DNA of 64,000 nucleotides from Peptococcaceae bacterium BICA1-7 (GCA_000802095.1 JUEB01000011.1:124001-188000), one strand, 5' to 3'; shown: positions 9,928 through 20,116, numbered from the stretch's first letter. Numbers and translations: made by a program. Notes: a model not told the origin generated them from the sequence alone.

Positions 9928-10112
9928 GCGGAATCCAGAAGTCAGAAGTCAGAATCCAGAATAAATTTTTTATAGCCATAAATAAAAGCACGATGAACAA
10001 AAATAAGCTAAGGGCTTGCCCTTAGCTTATTTTGTAGCTATAAACAATCTACATCAAAGGAATGCATTACTATTCTGACTTCTGGATTCTGAATTCTGGA
10101 TTCCGACCGCAA
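9928..10112. repeat. Palindromic heptad-repeat element
   Basis: The left arm (9928-9963) is a series of seven-base units CAGAAGT, CAGAAGT, CAGAATC, CAGAAT. The right arm (10072-10110) is its inverted counterpart: TTCTGAC, TTCTGGA, TTCTGAA, TTCTGGA, TTCCGAC, CGC. The arms could pair into a stem of more than 30 bp. Between them is about 110 nt holding a perfect transcription terminator. The outer border reads CGG...GGAATCCAG and CTGGATTCCGACCG. Confidence 0.85.
9999..10034. terminator. Bidirectional terminator between ubiX and corA
   Basis: Perfect inverted repeat AAAATAAGCTAAGGGC / GCCCTTAGCTTATTTT with a two-base loop, giving U-rich ends on both strands. It separates the converging ubiX and corA genes and lies at the centre of the heptad palindrome. 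Confidence 0.9.
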
Positions 10113-10132
10113 AGTAATACCCTTTAGCCAGT

Positions 10133-11107
10133 TTAAATCCACTTTCTCAGTCTGAAAATAAAAAACATCCACAGCGACACTCCAAAAAGCCCTACCGTAA
10201 TGGCCAGGGTGGAGGTGCTGGACTGCTGGGCCGGAAGGGGCACGTTCATGCCGAAAAAGCCTGTTAAAAAAGTAAGGGGCATGAAGATGGTGGATATCAC
10301 TGTAAGAATCCTCATAGTTTCGTTGGTCCTGGCGCTGATGATGGAGTCATAAGTGGCCAGGGCGCCGTCCACCAGGTCCCGGAAGCTGTCAATGGAGTCT
10401 ATAATGCGCTCTATATGGTCTACCAGGTCAAGGTAGTAGGGGATGTTGTCCTCACTTATCCGAAAGGCGTAATGGCCGTTCCCAGACATGAATATCCTTT
10501 TCTGGGGGGTTATGGCCCGCCTCATGGCCAGGGTGGTTCTTTTCAGGCTCAGGAACTCCTCGGTTATCTCCCTGGTGGGCTCGCTGTACAGGTCATCCTC
10601 CAGCTCTTCCACCCGCACGTTAATACGGTCGATGACCGGGAAATACATGTCGGTAATGCCGTCCAGTATATTGTAAAGAAAAAAGTCCGGACCCTTTCTC
10701 ATTACTTCCAGCTTGTTATTGGACAGGCACTCCCTGGCTACTCTACCCAGTGTTGGCAGAGTACGCTTGTGCAGGGTTACCACATAGTTGCTGCCCAGAT
10801 ATACGTTCAGCTGCTCCAGGGCAATTTCCTCGTCACTTTCTTCTTCATATCTCAGGGCATGCAGGGTGAAGAAATAATAGTCCTCGTAATTGTCCACCTT
10901 GGCCCGGGGGCTGTAGTGAAGGCAGTCTTCCAGCGAAAGAGGGTGAAAATCAAATACCCGGGCCACCTGGTTGGCCTCTGACTCGGAAAAATTAAAAAGA
11001 TCTACCCACAAAAGGCTGTCGGGATTCTCCAGCAGGTCTTTTTTCTTCAGATCAACATCATGGATAATACGGCCCACTGAAGCATCATAAAAATAAGTTT
11101 TGATCAT
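10133..11107 (-). CDS. corA: CorA-family Mg2+/divalent cation channel
   Basis: Pentameric inner-membrane Mg2+ channel. The 324-residue protein has the long cytoplasmic alpha/beta funnel (residues 1-255). Two C-terminal membrane helices follow (about 263-283 and 297-317), with the signature GMN in FLTGFFGMNVP between them and a basic end FRLRKWI. GGAGGTGAGCT precedes the ATG. The gene lies downstream of an M-box Mg2+ riboswitch and a 33-codon small ORF, so Mg2+ starvation should raise its expression. Confidence 0.97.
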   Translation of the reverse strand: MIKTYFYDASVGRIIHDVDLKKKDLLENPDSLLWVDLFNFSESEANQVARVFDFHPLSLEDCLHYSPRAKVDNYEDYYFFTLHALRYEEESDEEIALEQLNVYLGSNYVVTLHKRTLPTLGRVARECLSNNKLEVMRKGPDFFLYNILDGITDMYFPVIDRINVRVEELEDDLYSEPTREITEEFLSLKRTTLAMRRAITPQKRIFMSGNGHYAFRISEDNIPYYLDLVDHIERIIDSIDSFRDLVDGALATYDSIISARTNETMRILTVISTIFMPLTFLTGFFGMNVPLPAQQSSTSTLAITVGLFGVSLWMFFIFRLRKWI

Positions 11108-11141
11108 CGTAGCTCACCTCCAGGGCTATACTTAACTTAAT

Positions 11142-11243
11142 TTAAGTAAGCATACCCTGCGCCTGTGAGCGTAATGCCCCTTTGGTAAGGCGCAGGATGG
11201 CTTTATTCAGCTTTTTGCCACTTCGTCGATGGCAGTCGTCCAT
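11142..11243 (-). CDS. 33-residue small ORF between the M-box and corA
   Basis: A strong ribosome site GGGAGGTGAT precedes an ATG at 11243. The frame encodes a basic 33-residue peptide (begins MDDCHRRSGKKLNKAILRLT and ends QAQGMLT) and stops about 34 nt before the corA start. It lies after the riboswitch terminator, so it should be transcribed only with corA. It could be a regulatory leader peptide, as known for Mg2+ transporters in enterobacteria, or a small membrane-active protein. No homologue is recognised. Confidence 0.5.
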   Translation of the reverse strand: MDDCHRRSGKKLNKAILRLTKGALRSQAQGMLT

Positions 11244-11286
11244 CCCGATCACCTCCCTGGTAATTCAAAGTCCTATCCATAAAAAA

Positions 11287-11515
11287 AACAAAAAGCCTGT
11301 CGCAACAAATCAGAAGGACGCCAGGCCTTTAATAAAAAGTCCGCCTTCTTCACTCGTACAAGCTTTGGCACTGAACAGCTAGGGAGTAATAAAAAACTCC
11401 CAGCCGCATTAAGTAAAACCTTAATCCGGTAGTACCTGTTAACCCGTTACCGTCTCTCGACGTTTCCGGGCAGCGGCATATGTCTGCGCAGAAGCCTCAC
11501 CTAACGAAGATGCAC
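11287..11515 (-). promoter_or_regulatory. M-box (ykoK) Mg2+ riboswitch with terminator
   Basis: Reading the minus strand, the conserved M-box core is nearly complete: CGTTAGGTGAGGCTTCT, then CAGACATATGCCGCTGCCC, AACGTCGAGAGACGG, GGGTTAACAGGTACTACCGG, ATTAAGGTTTTACTTAATG and GCGGCTGGGAG (about 11395-11506). Downstream an imperfect GCCTG/CAGGC hairpin with TTTTTGTTTTTTTT (about 11280-11330) forms the terminator. Mg2+ binding should terminate transcription before corA. Confidence 0.95.
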
Positions 11516-11580
11516 TTATGCTCTTTTCCATGACTAGAATAGCACATCGATAACTCTGATGCAAGCCGTATATTTCAAGG

Positions 11581-12929
<1,349 letters not shown>

Positions 12930-12939
12930 TTACATACAC

Positions 12940-13314
12940 TTATTTTATTATGTGGGGCAAAAACACCAGCGCCCCTATCACTACAGAAAAAAAAGCGGCC
13001 AGTAAAACTGCCCCGGCGGCAACATCCTTGGCTATTCCGGCCAGGGGGTGGTATTCCCTGGTAACCAGATCCACTGCCCTTTCAATGGCAGTATTTATAA
13101 TTTCGGCCACCATAACCAGAGCCACGGCCAGAACAATAACGGCGGTCTCGGCATTGCTCAGCCCAAGCCAAACGGCCGCCGCAAGCACAGCCACAGCAGC
13201 CGCCAGATGTATCCTCATATTTCTCTGGGTGGCCGTCACCCAGACTATTCCCCTGAGGGCATAAACAAATGAGTACAGAAAGGAGTTTCTTTTGTGAAAG
13301 CTATTTCCTTTCAT
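12940..13314 (-). CDS. dgkA: Diacylglycerol/undecaprenol kinase
   Basis: Small integral membrane lipid kinase of the DgkA/UdpK type. The start at 13314 gives MKGNSFHKRNSFLYSFVYAL; the longer frame to 13587 lies inside ybeY on another frame and is rejected. Signatures are RNMRIHLAAAVAVL, the catalytic region EIINTAIERAVDL near residue 70, and three hydrophobic segments. The length is 124 aa. It starts seven bases after the ybeY stop, within the conserved operon. Confidence 0.94.
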   Translation of the reverse strand: MKGNSFHKRNSFLYSFVYALRGIVWVTATQRNMRIHLAAAVAVLAAAVWLGLSNAETAVIVLAVALVMVAEIINTAIERAVDLVTREYHPLAGIAKDVAAGAVLLAAFFSVVIGALVFLPHIIK

Positions 13315-13321
13315 GAAGGTT

Positions 13322-13783
13322 CTATCCTTTCCCCAGACCCAGCGCCTCCAGCGCAGCCTCTTCTTTCTCCCGCATGGCTGCCCGGCCGTCCTCGTCAGCA
13401 TGGTCATAGCCCAGAAGGTGCAGCACTCCATGGGCGGTAAGATAGGCCAGCTCGCGCCCAAGTCCATGCCCGTACTCCTCCCCCTGCCGCGCCGCCGTAG
13501 GCAGGGATATAACCACGTCCCCCAAAATGTCCTCTTCCCCGGCATCAGGCATGGGGTCACCCTCGTTTTGGGCAAAGGACAATACATCGGTGGAGCTGTC
13601 CATGCCGCGATACCTGCTGTTTAACTCCCTGATATAAGAGTCGCCGGTAATCAGAACACTGACCTCGGCCTTTTCACGGCAGCCCTCCGAGGTCATCACC
13701 GCCAGGGCCACCCTCTCCACCAGGCCTTCAAGGTCCCCGTCAAATGGAACCTCCTCCTGCATATTGCTTATTATGACTTCCAC
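13322..13783 (-). CDS. ybeY: Endoribonuclease YbeY
   Basis: Metal-dependent RNase for 16S rRNA maturation and ribosome quality control. The zinc motif HGVLHLLGYDHADE is present near residues 115-128, and the conserved LNSRYRGMDSSTDVLSFAQN lies upstream. The 153-residue length is normal. The start overlaps the end of the upstream HD-domain gene by 44 nt, suggesting coupled translation. Confidence 0.97.
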   Translation of the reverse strand: MEVIISNMQEEVPFDGDLEGLVERVALAVMTSEGCREKAEVSVLITGDSYIRELNSRYRGMDSSTDVLSFAQNEGDPMPDAGEEDILGDVVISLPTAARQGEEYGHGLGRELAYLTAHGVLHLLGYDHADEDGRAAMREKEEAALEALGLGKG

Positions 13784-15917
13784 GCTTGGTTTTTCTCCTT
13801 TCCATTTCCTTGGTAAGATCGGGATACTCTACCCGGGAATGGAATATTCCGCTCAATACCTTCATGAAAGAGTCAGTTATTTTATCCAGGTCTTTGAAGG
13901 TAAGGTCACACTCGTCAAGCTGGCCATCCATCAATTTATCCCTTAGAATTTTTCTGACCAGATTTTCTACCCGGCCGTGGGTCCTGTTTTGCATGGACCG
14001 CACCGCCGCCTCCACAGAATCGGCCAGCATAACAATGGCAGCCTCCTTGGTCTGGGGCTTGGGGCCCTCATACCGGAACTCGTCCTCGTTTATATTATCT
14101 CCCCCGGCCTCCCTGGCCTTATGGAAAAAATATGTCACCAGGCTAGACCCGTGATGCTGCTCAATAATATCCACAATGGCCTCGGGAAGCTTGTATTCCC
14201 GGGCCAACTCCAAGCCGTCCCTGATATGGGAGGTCAGTATAAGTGTGCTCAGGGTGGGGGCTATTTTATCATGGGGATTATCGCTGGACAGCTGATTTTC
14301 GATAAAAAAGTAGGGTCTTTTAATTTTCCCTATATCGTGGTAGTAGGCAGCCACCCTGACTAAGAGGCTCTCTCCCCCTACCTCCTCGGCGGCGGACTCG
14401 GCCAGATTGCCCACCAGTATGCTGTGGTGATAGGTGCCCGGAGCCTCAGTTTGCAGTTTTTTCAAAAGGGGGTTGCTGGGGTGGGACAGCTCCAGAAGCC
14501 TAACCGATGACGTTATGCCAAAGGCGTTCTCAAGGTAAGGCAAAGACCCGTTGGTAAGTATAGAAGACAGTATTCCATTGGTAACACCCAGTATAAGGGC
14601 CGATAAAAGCACCAGGCCCGGGGAAATGCTGCCCAGTATCCCCATAATGACTATGGCCACCAAGGTGGCGGCGCTGGTGTAGAACCCCGCCCTGGCCAGG
14701 TCTCCCCGCTGGCTTAACTTGCTTACGCTGTATACCCCGGTGAAGCCCCCCACCAGACCCACTATGCCGAAGTTCACCCCTCCGGCCATCAGTGCCAGCA
14801 AAAAGCTTATTATGCTTACCACCAGCACGGCAAGCCGGGAGTCTATCAGTATGGCAATGAGCATACCAGCCGCACCGGTGGGTACCATATAGCCCATCAG
14901 CGCACCGAGCTGTGGCGACTTGGTCAGCTCTATGGCCAGTATGCCTTTGGCCACAGCCATGATCACCACCACTATTATGCCCAGCAGATAAAGCACTCCG
15001 GCATCCCGGTATATTTCCCGGCACTGCTGATACAGGTAAAAAAGGACAACCACCATTAATAGCGCCACCAGCAGGGCGTTGCCCATGGTGGTCCTCCACT
15101 GTATACCTCCCCTGGACAGCCCCAGGGCCTCTAGCTTCTGAATCTGGTCGGAGGTAACCACATCTCCCACACCGATAATCTTTTCCTTATACTGTATGGT
15201 TACCAGCACCGGGTGAACCGAGTCCCTGGCCGCAGACTTTAAGAGCCTTGTTTTTTCCTCGTTATAAAGCATATTGGACCGCATGAAATATGTCACCAGC
15301 CCCTGTCCCAGGTCGGTATACGCCTTGGGCAGCTTCTGGTCCACAATTTTCTGGTTTATCTGGCCAACCACATCTTTAACACTCTCAGTGGTAACACCCG
15401 CCTCAGATCCCATGGCGGCGGAAACACCGGAGTTAATTGTCCCGGAAAGCTGTTCCAGCGCACCGGGGTTGGGGGCGGCCAGTTGCCGGGCAGTTCCCCC
15501 CGAAAGTACAAAGGGCACTGACTGAACAATCTTACCGGCCTTCTCCTCTTCATTAAGCCCGCTATTACGCTGTATATTATCCACCTGGCTGATTACGGCG
15601 GCTATGTCTTTTATTACAGCGGGCTCCACATCCACGTTGCGGTCATACTGAGGGGCTATGCTCTCTTCGGCCAGCATCTTATTCTCGCTGGTCTTTTCCC
15701 TATCCTCATAGACCACGGTCCTCGGGGCAAAAACATCTTCCCAGGAAACCTCTCCCTGGCGAAGATCCACCTTGTCCGGCACCAGATCCGCAGAGATCAG
15801 CAATGTAAGCAACAAAAAAAACAGCACCGCAGCACTGCCCCTGCGAAACTTCCTTTTTTTCAAAAGAAAACCGAATCCGCCAAATATTTTACTTTTTATG
15901 GAACTAAATGATTGCAT
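13740..15917 (-). CDS. pgpH: 7TM-HD membrane phosphodiesterase (YqfF/PgpH family)
   Basis: Family proteins degrade c-di-AMP. Residues 20-43 are a first membrane helix, then a long extracellular 7TMR-HDED domain (about 50-285), seven membrane helices (about 290-470) and a cytosolic HD domain. HD metal ligands are seen in APGTYHHSILVGNLAESAAE, AAYYHDIGKIKRPYFF, TSHIRDGLELA and IVDIIEQHHGSSLVTYFF. The length of 725 aa is normal. It sits between phoH and ybeY as in Bacillus. Its substrate is the ligand of the two c-di-AMP riboswitches found later in the window. Confidence 0.95.
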   Translation of the reverse strand: MQSFSSIKSKIFGGFGFLLKKRKFRRGSAAVLFFLLLTLLISADLVPDKVDLRQGEVSWEDVFAPRTVVYEDREKTSENKMLAEESIAPQYDRNVDVEPAVIKDIAAVISQVDNIQRNSGLNEEEKAGKIVQSVPFVLSGGTARQLAAPNPGALEQLSGTINSGVSAAMGSEAGVTTESVKDVVGQINQKIVDQKLPKAYTDLGQGLVTYFMRSNMLYNEEKTRLLKSAARDSVHPVLVTIQYKEKIIGVGDVVTSDQIQKLEALGLSRGGIQWRTTMGNALLVALLMVVVLFYLYQQCREIYRDAGVLYLLGIIVVVIMAVAKGILAIELTKSPQLGALMGYMVPTGAAGMLIAILIDSRLAVLVVSIISFLLALMAGGVNFGIVGLVGGFTGVYSVSKLSQRGDLARAGFYTSAATLVAIVIMGILGSISPGLVLLSALILGVTNGILSSILTNGSLPYLENAFGITSSVRLLELSHPSNPLLKKLQTEAPGTYHHSILVGNLAESAAEEVGGESLLVRVAAYYHDIGKIKRPYFFIENQLSSDNPHDKIAPTLSTLILTSHIRDGLELAREYKLPEAIVDIIEQHHGSSLVTYFFHKAREAGGDNINEDEFRYEGPKPQTKEAAIVMLADSVEAAVRSMQNRTHGRVENLVRKILRDKLMDGQLDECDLTFKDLDKITDSFMKVLSGIFHSRVEYPDLTKEMERRKTKRGSHNKQYAGGGSI

Positions 15918-15932
15918 ATTTATACTCCCGGC

Positions 15933-16901
15933 TTATATTTCACGGCCCTTTTCATCATACGCCCTGACGATGTCCTGGACCAGAGGGTGGCGGACAATGT
16001 CCTCCCCCGTCAGATAGTGAAACACAATCCCGCTTATGTCAGCCAATACCTTCTGGGCATTGACAAGGCCTGAAACCTGCCCCCTGGGCAGGTCGATCTG
16101 GGTAATATCTCCCGTTATGACTGCCTTTGACCCGAAGCCCAGCCTGGTCAGAAACATTTTCATCTGCTCCACGGTGGTGTTTTGAGCCTCATCCAGTATT
16201 ATAAAAGCATCGTCAAGGGTTCTGCCCCTCATGTAGGCCAGGGGGGCAATCTCAATAATCCCCCTTTCGAGGTACTTCTGGGTGTGGTCCAGCCCCAGCA
16301 CATCGTAAAGGGCATCATACAGCGGCCTCAGATAAGGGTCCACCTTCTCCTGCAGGTCCCCGGGCAAAAAGCCCAGCTTCTCCCCGGCCTCCACCGCCGG
16401 CCTGGTCAGTACAATCCTGTTTACTTCCTTATTGCGCAGGGCCCGTATGGCCATAACCACCGCCAGGTAGCTCTTGCCGGTGCCTGCCGGCCCTATTGAA
16501 AAAACAATATCATTCTTTTTGATGGCTTCCAGGTACAGCTTCTGGCCAAGGGTCTTGGGCTTTATCTGCCTGCCCCGGGCGGAAACAACTGAAATATCTG
16601 TGGTGGCCAGGCCCGACAGGGCATCCTTAACCCCGGCCCGCACCGCTTTAAGAGCATAATTTATCTCCAGTAGGGTAAGCCTGTTGCCTGCCCGGTAAAA
16701 ATTCTGCAGCTGATCAAAGACCTCTTCTGCAAGCTTTACCTGTTCAGGGCCTCCCAGAATGACAAGCTCCTCTCCGCGGGCTACCACCCTTACACCCAGT
16801 ACCCTCTCTATAAGGGCCAAATGCTCGTCATTGCGTCCGAATATTTCGGCTGCCGTGTTTATGTCTTCCAGAATAACCCTAGCCTCGGTATTTTCCTGCA
16901 A
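15933..16901 (-). CDS. phoH: PhoH-family ATPase
   Basis: Cytosolic P-loop ATPase of the PhoH/YbeZ type, linked with YbeY in RNA metabolism. Walker A GPAGTGKS is at residues 137-144, with Walker B in DAFIILDEAQN near residue 230. The conserved TRPAVEAGEKLGFLPGD and TGDITQIDLPRG are also present. The N-terminal 80 residues form the KH-like part. The length of 322 aa is normal. Confidence 0.96.
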   Translation of the reverse strand: MQENTEARVILEDINTAAEIFGRNDEHLALIERVLGVRVVARGEELVILGGPEQVKLAEEVFDQLQNFYRAGNRLTLLEINYALKAVRAGVKDALSGLATTDISVVSARGRQIKPKTLGQKLYLEAIKKNDIVFSIGPAGTGKSYLAVVMAIRALRNKEVNRIVLTRPAVEAGEKLGFLPGDLQEKVDPYLRPLYDALYDVLGLDHTQKYLERGIIEIAPLAYMRGRTLDDAFIILDEAQNTTVEQMKMFLTRLGFGSKAVITGDITQIDLPRGQVSGLVNAQKVLADISGIVFHYLTGEDIVRHPLVQDIVRAYDEKGREI

Positions 16902-16941
16902 TAAAAGATTACCTCCCGGTTAAAAAAGTCATCAGCGGGGT

Positions 16942-18198
16942 CTACTGCTGCCTTTCTATGGGCCTTTCTATCCCTATGTCCTCCAGGGTCTCCACATAAG
17001 CCCGCATCCTTACAATGTTCTCGGGGTTCTTTAACGATACTTCCCCGGTTTTTTCCTCTATTATCTGGGCATCGTCCCCAATACCGGATCGGGCCGACTC
17101 CAGGGCGTTTTGGCGGGCCAGCTCCAGTGCTTCCGCCCGGCTTCTGCTAACCCTGAAACTTTCAGTTTCATTGTAGACTTCTGTTATAATTTCGACGGGT
17201 ATTGAAAGATTCCTCCAGCCCGGTGCCTTTTTAACATTCCTTTGCACCTCGTAATCAGCAAAGGGAATGCTCCTGTCACCTTTTAAAATTATTTCCCTGC
17301 CGCTAATTTTAATGCAAACTCTGGAAATACTGTTTCCGGTCTTCCTGATTCCATCCTCCACCAGGAATACCTCACCGTAGCCTTCATACCAGACTCTGGC
17401 CCTAACTACACCAGCCGCATGGACATAGGCCGGAGGCAGCACAGGAGGAGGATTAAGACCCGGATCACCGGCGCTGTCCCCGGGCACGGAGCCCGAAGGC
17501 TCCGGTGGAGGAATTATTCCGGATATAAGGGTCTGCCCCGGCACAACAGTGTCTCCTTCCTTTACCAGCGGGTTGCCCACCAAAACCAGCACCTCCTTTA
17601 CCAGGCCAGCCTTTTGGGCCACAATACTGGCCGGGTGCTGTTCTTCCTTACGCTTGATAGTTTTTTCGGCAATCTCAATGGTCGCCCTGGTACCGCTTAT
17701 CTCCACACTGATATAGTAAACCTCGGGCAGCTTATCCCGCATATAGCCCTCTACCCTGGCCTCATCCACCTTAAACCTTATGACACCGGGCTTAAGGCCT
17801 CCTTCAGCCGCTATCTGAAGCACCTTTTCGGCGGGCAGCGCCTTATTGCCCTTTATATCAATAAACCAGATAAAAGAGCTGAGGGAATACAATCCTATTA
17901 AAAAAAGCATTGCTCCCAGCAAAAGGGACTTTCTTTTCTTGAGCCTGCTTATTATAAAAGGAAGCCCCTCGCGGGCCTTAAAGCGGAAAAGGCTCCCGGT
18001 GGTTCTTCCTATATGACGTAAGGGTTTGACGGCACTAAGCCTGGTTTTCACCAGGATCTCATTCTCACCCACCCTTCTAATGTCCCACAGGAAAATTCCC
18101 CTGCTGGCGGCCTTGTTTAAAAACTTTTCCAGGTTTTCTCCCTTCACCAGTATGTTTACATAACCAAAAAGGAAAGAAATGAATCTGAAAAGAAACAA
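16942..18198 (-). CDS. yqfD: Sporulation protein YqfD
   Basis: Member of the YqfD family, required for sporulation in Bacillus (sigma-E regulon there). One strong membrane helix (LLLGAMLFLIGLYSLSSFIW, about residues 92-111) is followed by a large extracytoplasmic region with a FtsQ/POTRA-like start (IDIKGNKALPAEKVLQIAAE). The C-terminus is charged. The 418 aa length fits. The gene follows yqfC after a heptad palindrome of about 155 bp. Confidence 0.93.
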   Translation of the reverse strand: MFLFRFISFLFGYVNILVKGENLEKFLNKAASRGIFLWDIRRVGENEILVKTRLSAVKPLRHIGRTTGSLFRFKAREGLPFIISRLKKRKSLLLGAMLFLIGLYSLSSFIWFIDIKGNKALPAEKVLQIAAEGGLKPGVIRFKVDEARVEGYMRDKLPEVYYISVEISGTRATIEIAEKTIKRKEEQHPASIVAQKAGLVKEVLVLVGNPLVKEGDTVVPGQTLISGIIPPPEPSGSVPGDSAGDPGLNPPPVLPPAYVHAAGVVRARVWYEGYGEVFLVEDGIRKTGNSISRVCIKISGREIILKGDRSIPFADYEVQRNVKKAPGWRNLSIPVEIITEVYNETESFRVSRSRAEALELARQNALESARSGIGDDAQIIEEKTGEVSLKNPENIVRMRAYVETLEDIGIERPIERQQ

Positions 18199-18239
18199 AA
18201 GGCAGCACTCCTTTCAATTAGCTTATTCTGAAATTCTAT

Positions 18240-18395
18240 GCGGTCGGAATACAGAAGTCAGAATTCAGGAGTCAGAATAGCCCGCGCATTCCTAATATGC
18301 CGATTAACAAGCTACAGAAACGAATTTTAAGTCCCCAGAGCCAGGCATGAAAAAATTCTGGATTCTGACTTCTGGCTCCTGAATTCGGACCGGGA
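18240..18395. repeat. Palindromic heptad-repeat element between yqfC and yqfD
   Basis: Left arm (18240-18279): CGGTCGGAATA then CAGAAGT, CAGAATT, CAGGAGT, CAGAATA. Right arm (18355-18393): ATTCTGGATTCTGACTTCTG and further units ending CTGAATTCGGACCG. The arms are inverted copies of each other around about 75 nt of unrelated DNA. The borders match the copies at 9.24 and 9.93-10.11 kb. Confidence 0.85.
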
Positions 18396-18461
18396 GGCAG
18401 TACCTATAAGCACACTGAAGGTTTGTCCCCACGTCAGGCAAAAAAAGCCGTTTCTAGCTGA

Positions 18462-18746
18462 CTAACGGACAAAATGAACACTCTTTATCCTGCCCTCAAG
18501 GCAGATTTCATCAGGCAGTATATTACGCAGCAGCAGGTCCTCTCCGGTAACCGCCACCTCGTAGTCCCCCACATTTACCCGGACCGTTTCCCGGGAGTAC
18601 TCTATAATGCCCCGGTGATTTTCTATGTATAGCTGGATATCGCCAAATATAACCAGCTTGGGCAAGTCCAGAATTATATCACTGGGGATTTCCAGCATAT
18701 CGGACATTTGTCTCTTAACCCTTTTTTTAAAATCCTTCCAGGACAT
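18462..18746 (-). CDS. yqfC: Sporulation protein YqfC
   Basis: Small protein of the YqfC/YabP-like family, conserved in spore formers just before yqfD. The start at 18746 gives MSWKDFKKRVKRQMSDMLEI behind GGGGAGGGG; the frame upstream to 18779 is not needed. The core KLVIFGDIQLYIENHRGIIE matches the family. The length is 94 aa. Confidence 0.92.
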   Translation of the reverse strand: MSWKDFKKRVKRQMSDMLEIPSDIILDLPKLVIFGDIQLYIENHRGIIEYSRETVRVNVGDYEVAVTGEDLLLRNILPDEICLEGRIKSVHFVR

Positions 18747-18903
18747 GAAAACCCCTCCCCGTGAAAATATATGAAGCAAACAGCCAAGACATTACTAATA
18801 ACTGGATGGGCTCAGCCCCAAAGGATTTCTTATAGCTGTTAATATTGACATAAAAAAATTTTATACCGTCAATTTGTGCAATTTTTGGTGATAATATAGG
18901 AAT

Positions 18904-19045
18904 GGGGACACACCTGCTGAAGAATGAGCATTCCTTTGGAGACAGGTATGTCCCCGATCGGGATGTTTTTTTCTCTCTCCCAATTCCTATTTCTAAATTC
19001 CCAATTCCGGAATTTAGGGTCGGGGGAATGTACCCGATTGGGAGA
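18904..19045. repeat. Nested inverted repeats upstream of selD
   Basis: GGGGACACACCTG (18904-18916) pairs with CAGGTATGTCCCC (18953-18965). Immediately after lie CCCGATCGGG, CTCTCCCAATTCC, the self-complementary AAATTCCCAATTCCGGAATT region and ACCCGATTGGGAGA, which pairs back with the CTCTCCCAAT. Parts have a seven-base rhythm (CCCAATT, CCTATTT, CTAAATT, CCCAATT). This could be a decayed REP-like element or a structured leader of selD. Confidence 0.6.
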
Positions 19046-19069
19046 ATGGAGACTAAAGGAGGTGTGAAA

Positions 19070-20104
19070 ATGGCGGACGTAAAGCTGACACATATGACCA
19101 CCGCATCGGGGTGAGCGTCAAAGCTGGCGCCGGACGCCCTGTCGCAGGTTCTGCGGCAGCTCCCTCCCATTGTCGACCCCAACCTGCTGGTAGGTCCCAA
19201 TACCTCGGACGATGCGGCTGTATACAGACTGAGAGATGACCTGGCCATAATACAGACGGTTGATTTTTTTACCCCGGTGGTTGATGATCCCTACCTTTTC
19301 GGACAGATAGCCGCCGCCAACTCCTTAAGCGACATATACGCAATGGGGGGAAAACCCCTTTTGGCACTGAATATAGTCTGCTTTCCCACCTGCCTTCCTA
19401 CCGAGGTGCTGGGGGAAATACTGCGGGGCGGGGCCGACAAGGCCACAGAGGCAGGGGCCATAATAGCCGGGGGCCATTCCATTCAGGACAATGAGCCCAA
19501 ATACGGACTGGCAGTCACAGGACTGGTGGACCCCCGCAAGGTAAAGTCCAACGCCGGGGCCCTGCCGGGAGACATACTGGTGCTCACCAAGCCCCTGGGA
19601 ACAGGAATAATAAATACCGCCGCCAAGGGAGAGCTGGCTCCGGAAGAATACATAAAGGCAGCGGTGGAAAATATGGCCGCCCTCAACAAGGGGGCCGCCC
19701 AGTTGATGGCAGGGTATGACGTGCATGCCTGCACCGACATTACCGGCTTTGGATTTCTCGGACATGCCGCCGAGATGGCCAGGGCCTCCCATGTCTCCCT
19801 GGAGATATGGGCCGGCAGTGTTCCCCTGCTGCCCGGGGCCATGGAAATGGCCGCCATGGGAATGATACCGGCAGGGGCATACTCCAACAGGGACTTCATG
19901 ACCGGTCAGGTCCGCCTGCCTGAAAAGATAAGCCCGGAAATGACCGCCATTCTGCATGACCCCCAGACATCCGGGGGACTCCTCATATCGATTTCGGAAA
20001 AAGCCCATCAGGCCCTGCTGGAAGAAATGAAAGGCCGGGGGATACCGGCCGCAGCGGTGGGAAGGGTAATGGAAAAGGAAGAAATATTAATAGACTTAAC
20101 TTAA
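19070..20104 (+). CDS. selD: Selenide, water dikinase with selenocysteine (UGA at codon 15)
   Basis: Makes selenophosphate from selenide and ATP for selenocysteine and selenouridine synthesis. An ATG at 19070, behind AAAGGAGGTG, opens MADVKLTHMTTASG, then an in-frame TGA at 19112-19114, then ASKLAPDALSQVL. The TGA occupies the place of the catalytic Cys/Sec in the family motif (SGC/UxxK). Downstream are GPNTSDDAAVYRL, TVDFFTPVVDDPY, AAANSLSDIYAMGG, GGHSIQDNEPKYGLAVTG and the C-terminal DPQTSGGLL. The length of 344 aa is normal only if the TGA is read through. A frame beginning at 19277 would lack the ATP-binding N-terminus. yedF follows 12 nt later. Confidence 0.95.
19112..19159 (+). promoter_or_regulatory. 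Sec codon and bacterial SECIS-like hairpin
   Basis: After the TGA, CTGTCGCAG and CTGCGGCAG (19139-19159) form a nine-pair stem with a three-base loop beginning with G. The loop lies about 33 nt after the TGA, within the distance used by bacterial SECIS elements that bind SelB. Confidence 0.75.
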
Positions 20105-20116
20105 GAAGGTGAAAAA

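Noticed and set aside
18727-19248. 173-codon minus-strand frame
   Set aside because: It runs over the selD start, repeats and yqfC leader; low-complexity, no homologous features.
19277-20104. Short selD starting at 19277
   Set aside because: It would lose the catalytic Sec/Cys and ATP-binding N-terminus; the UGA-containing frame with SECIS-like hairpin explains the gene.
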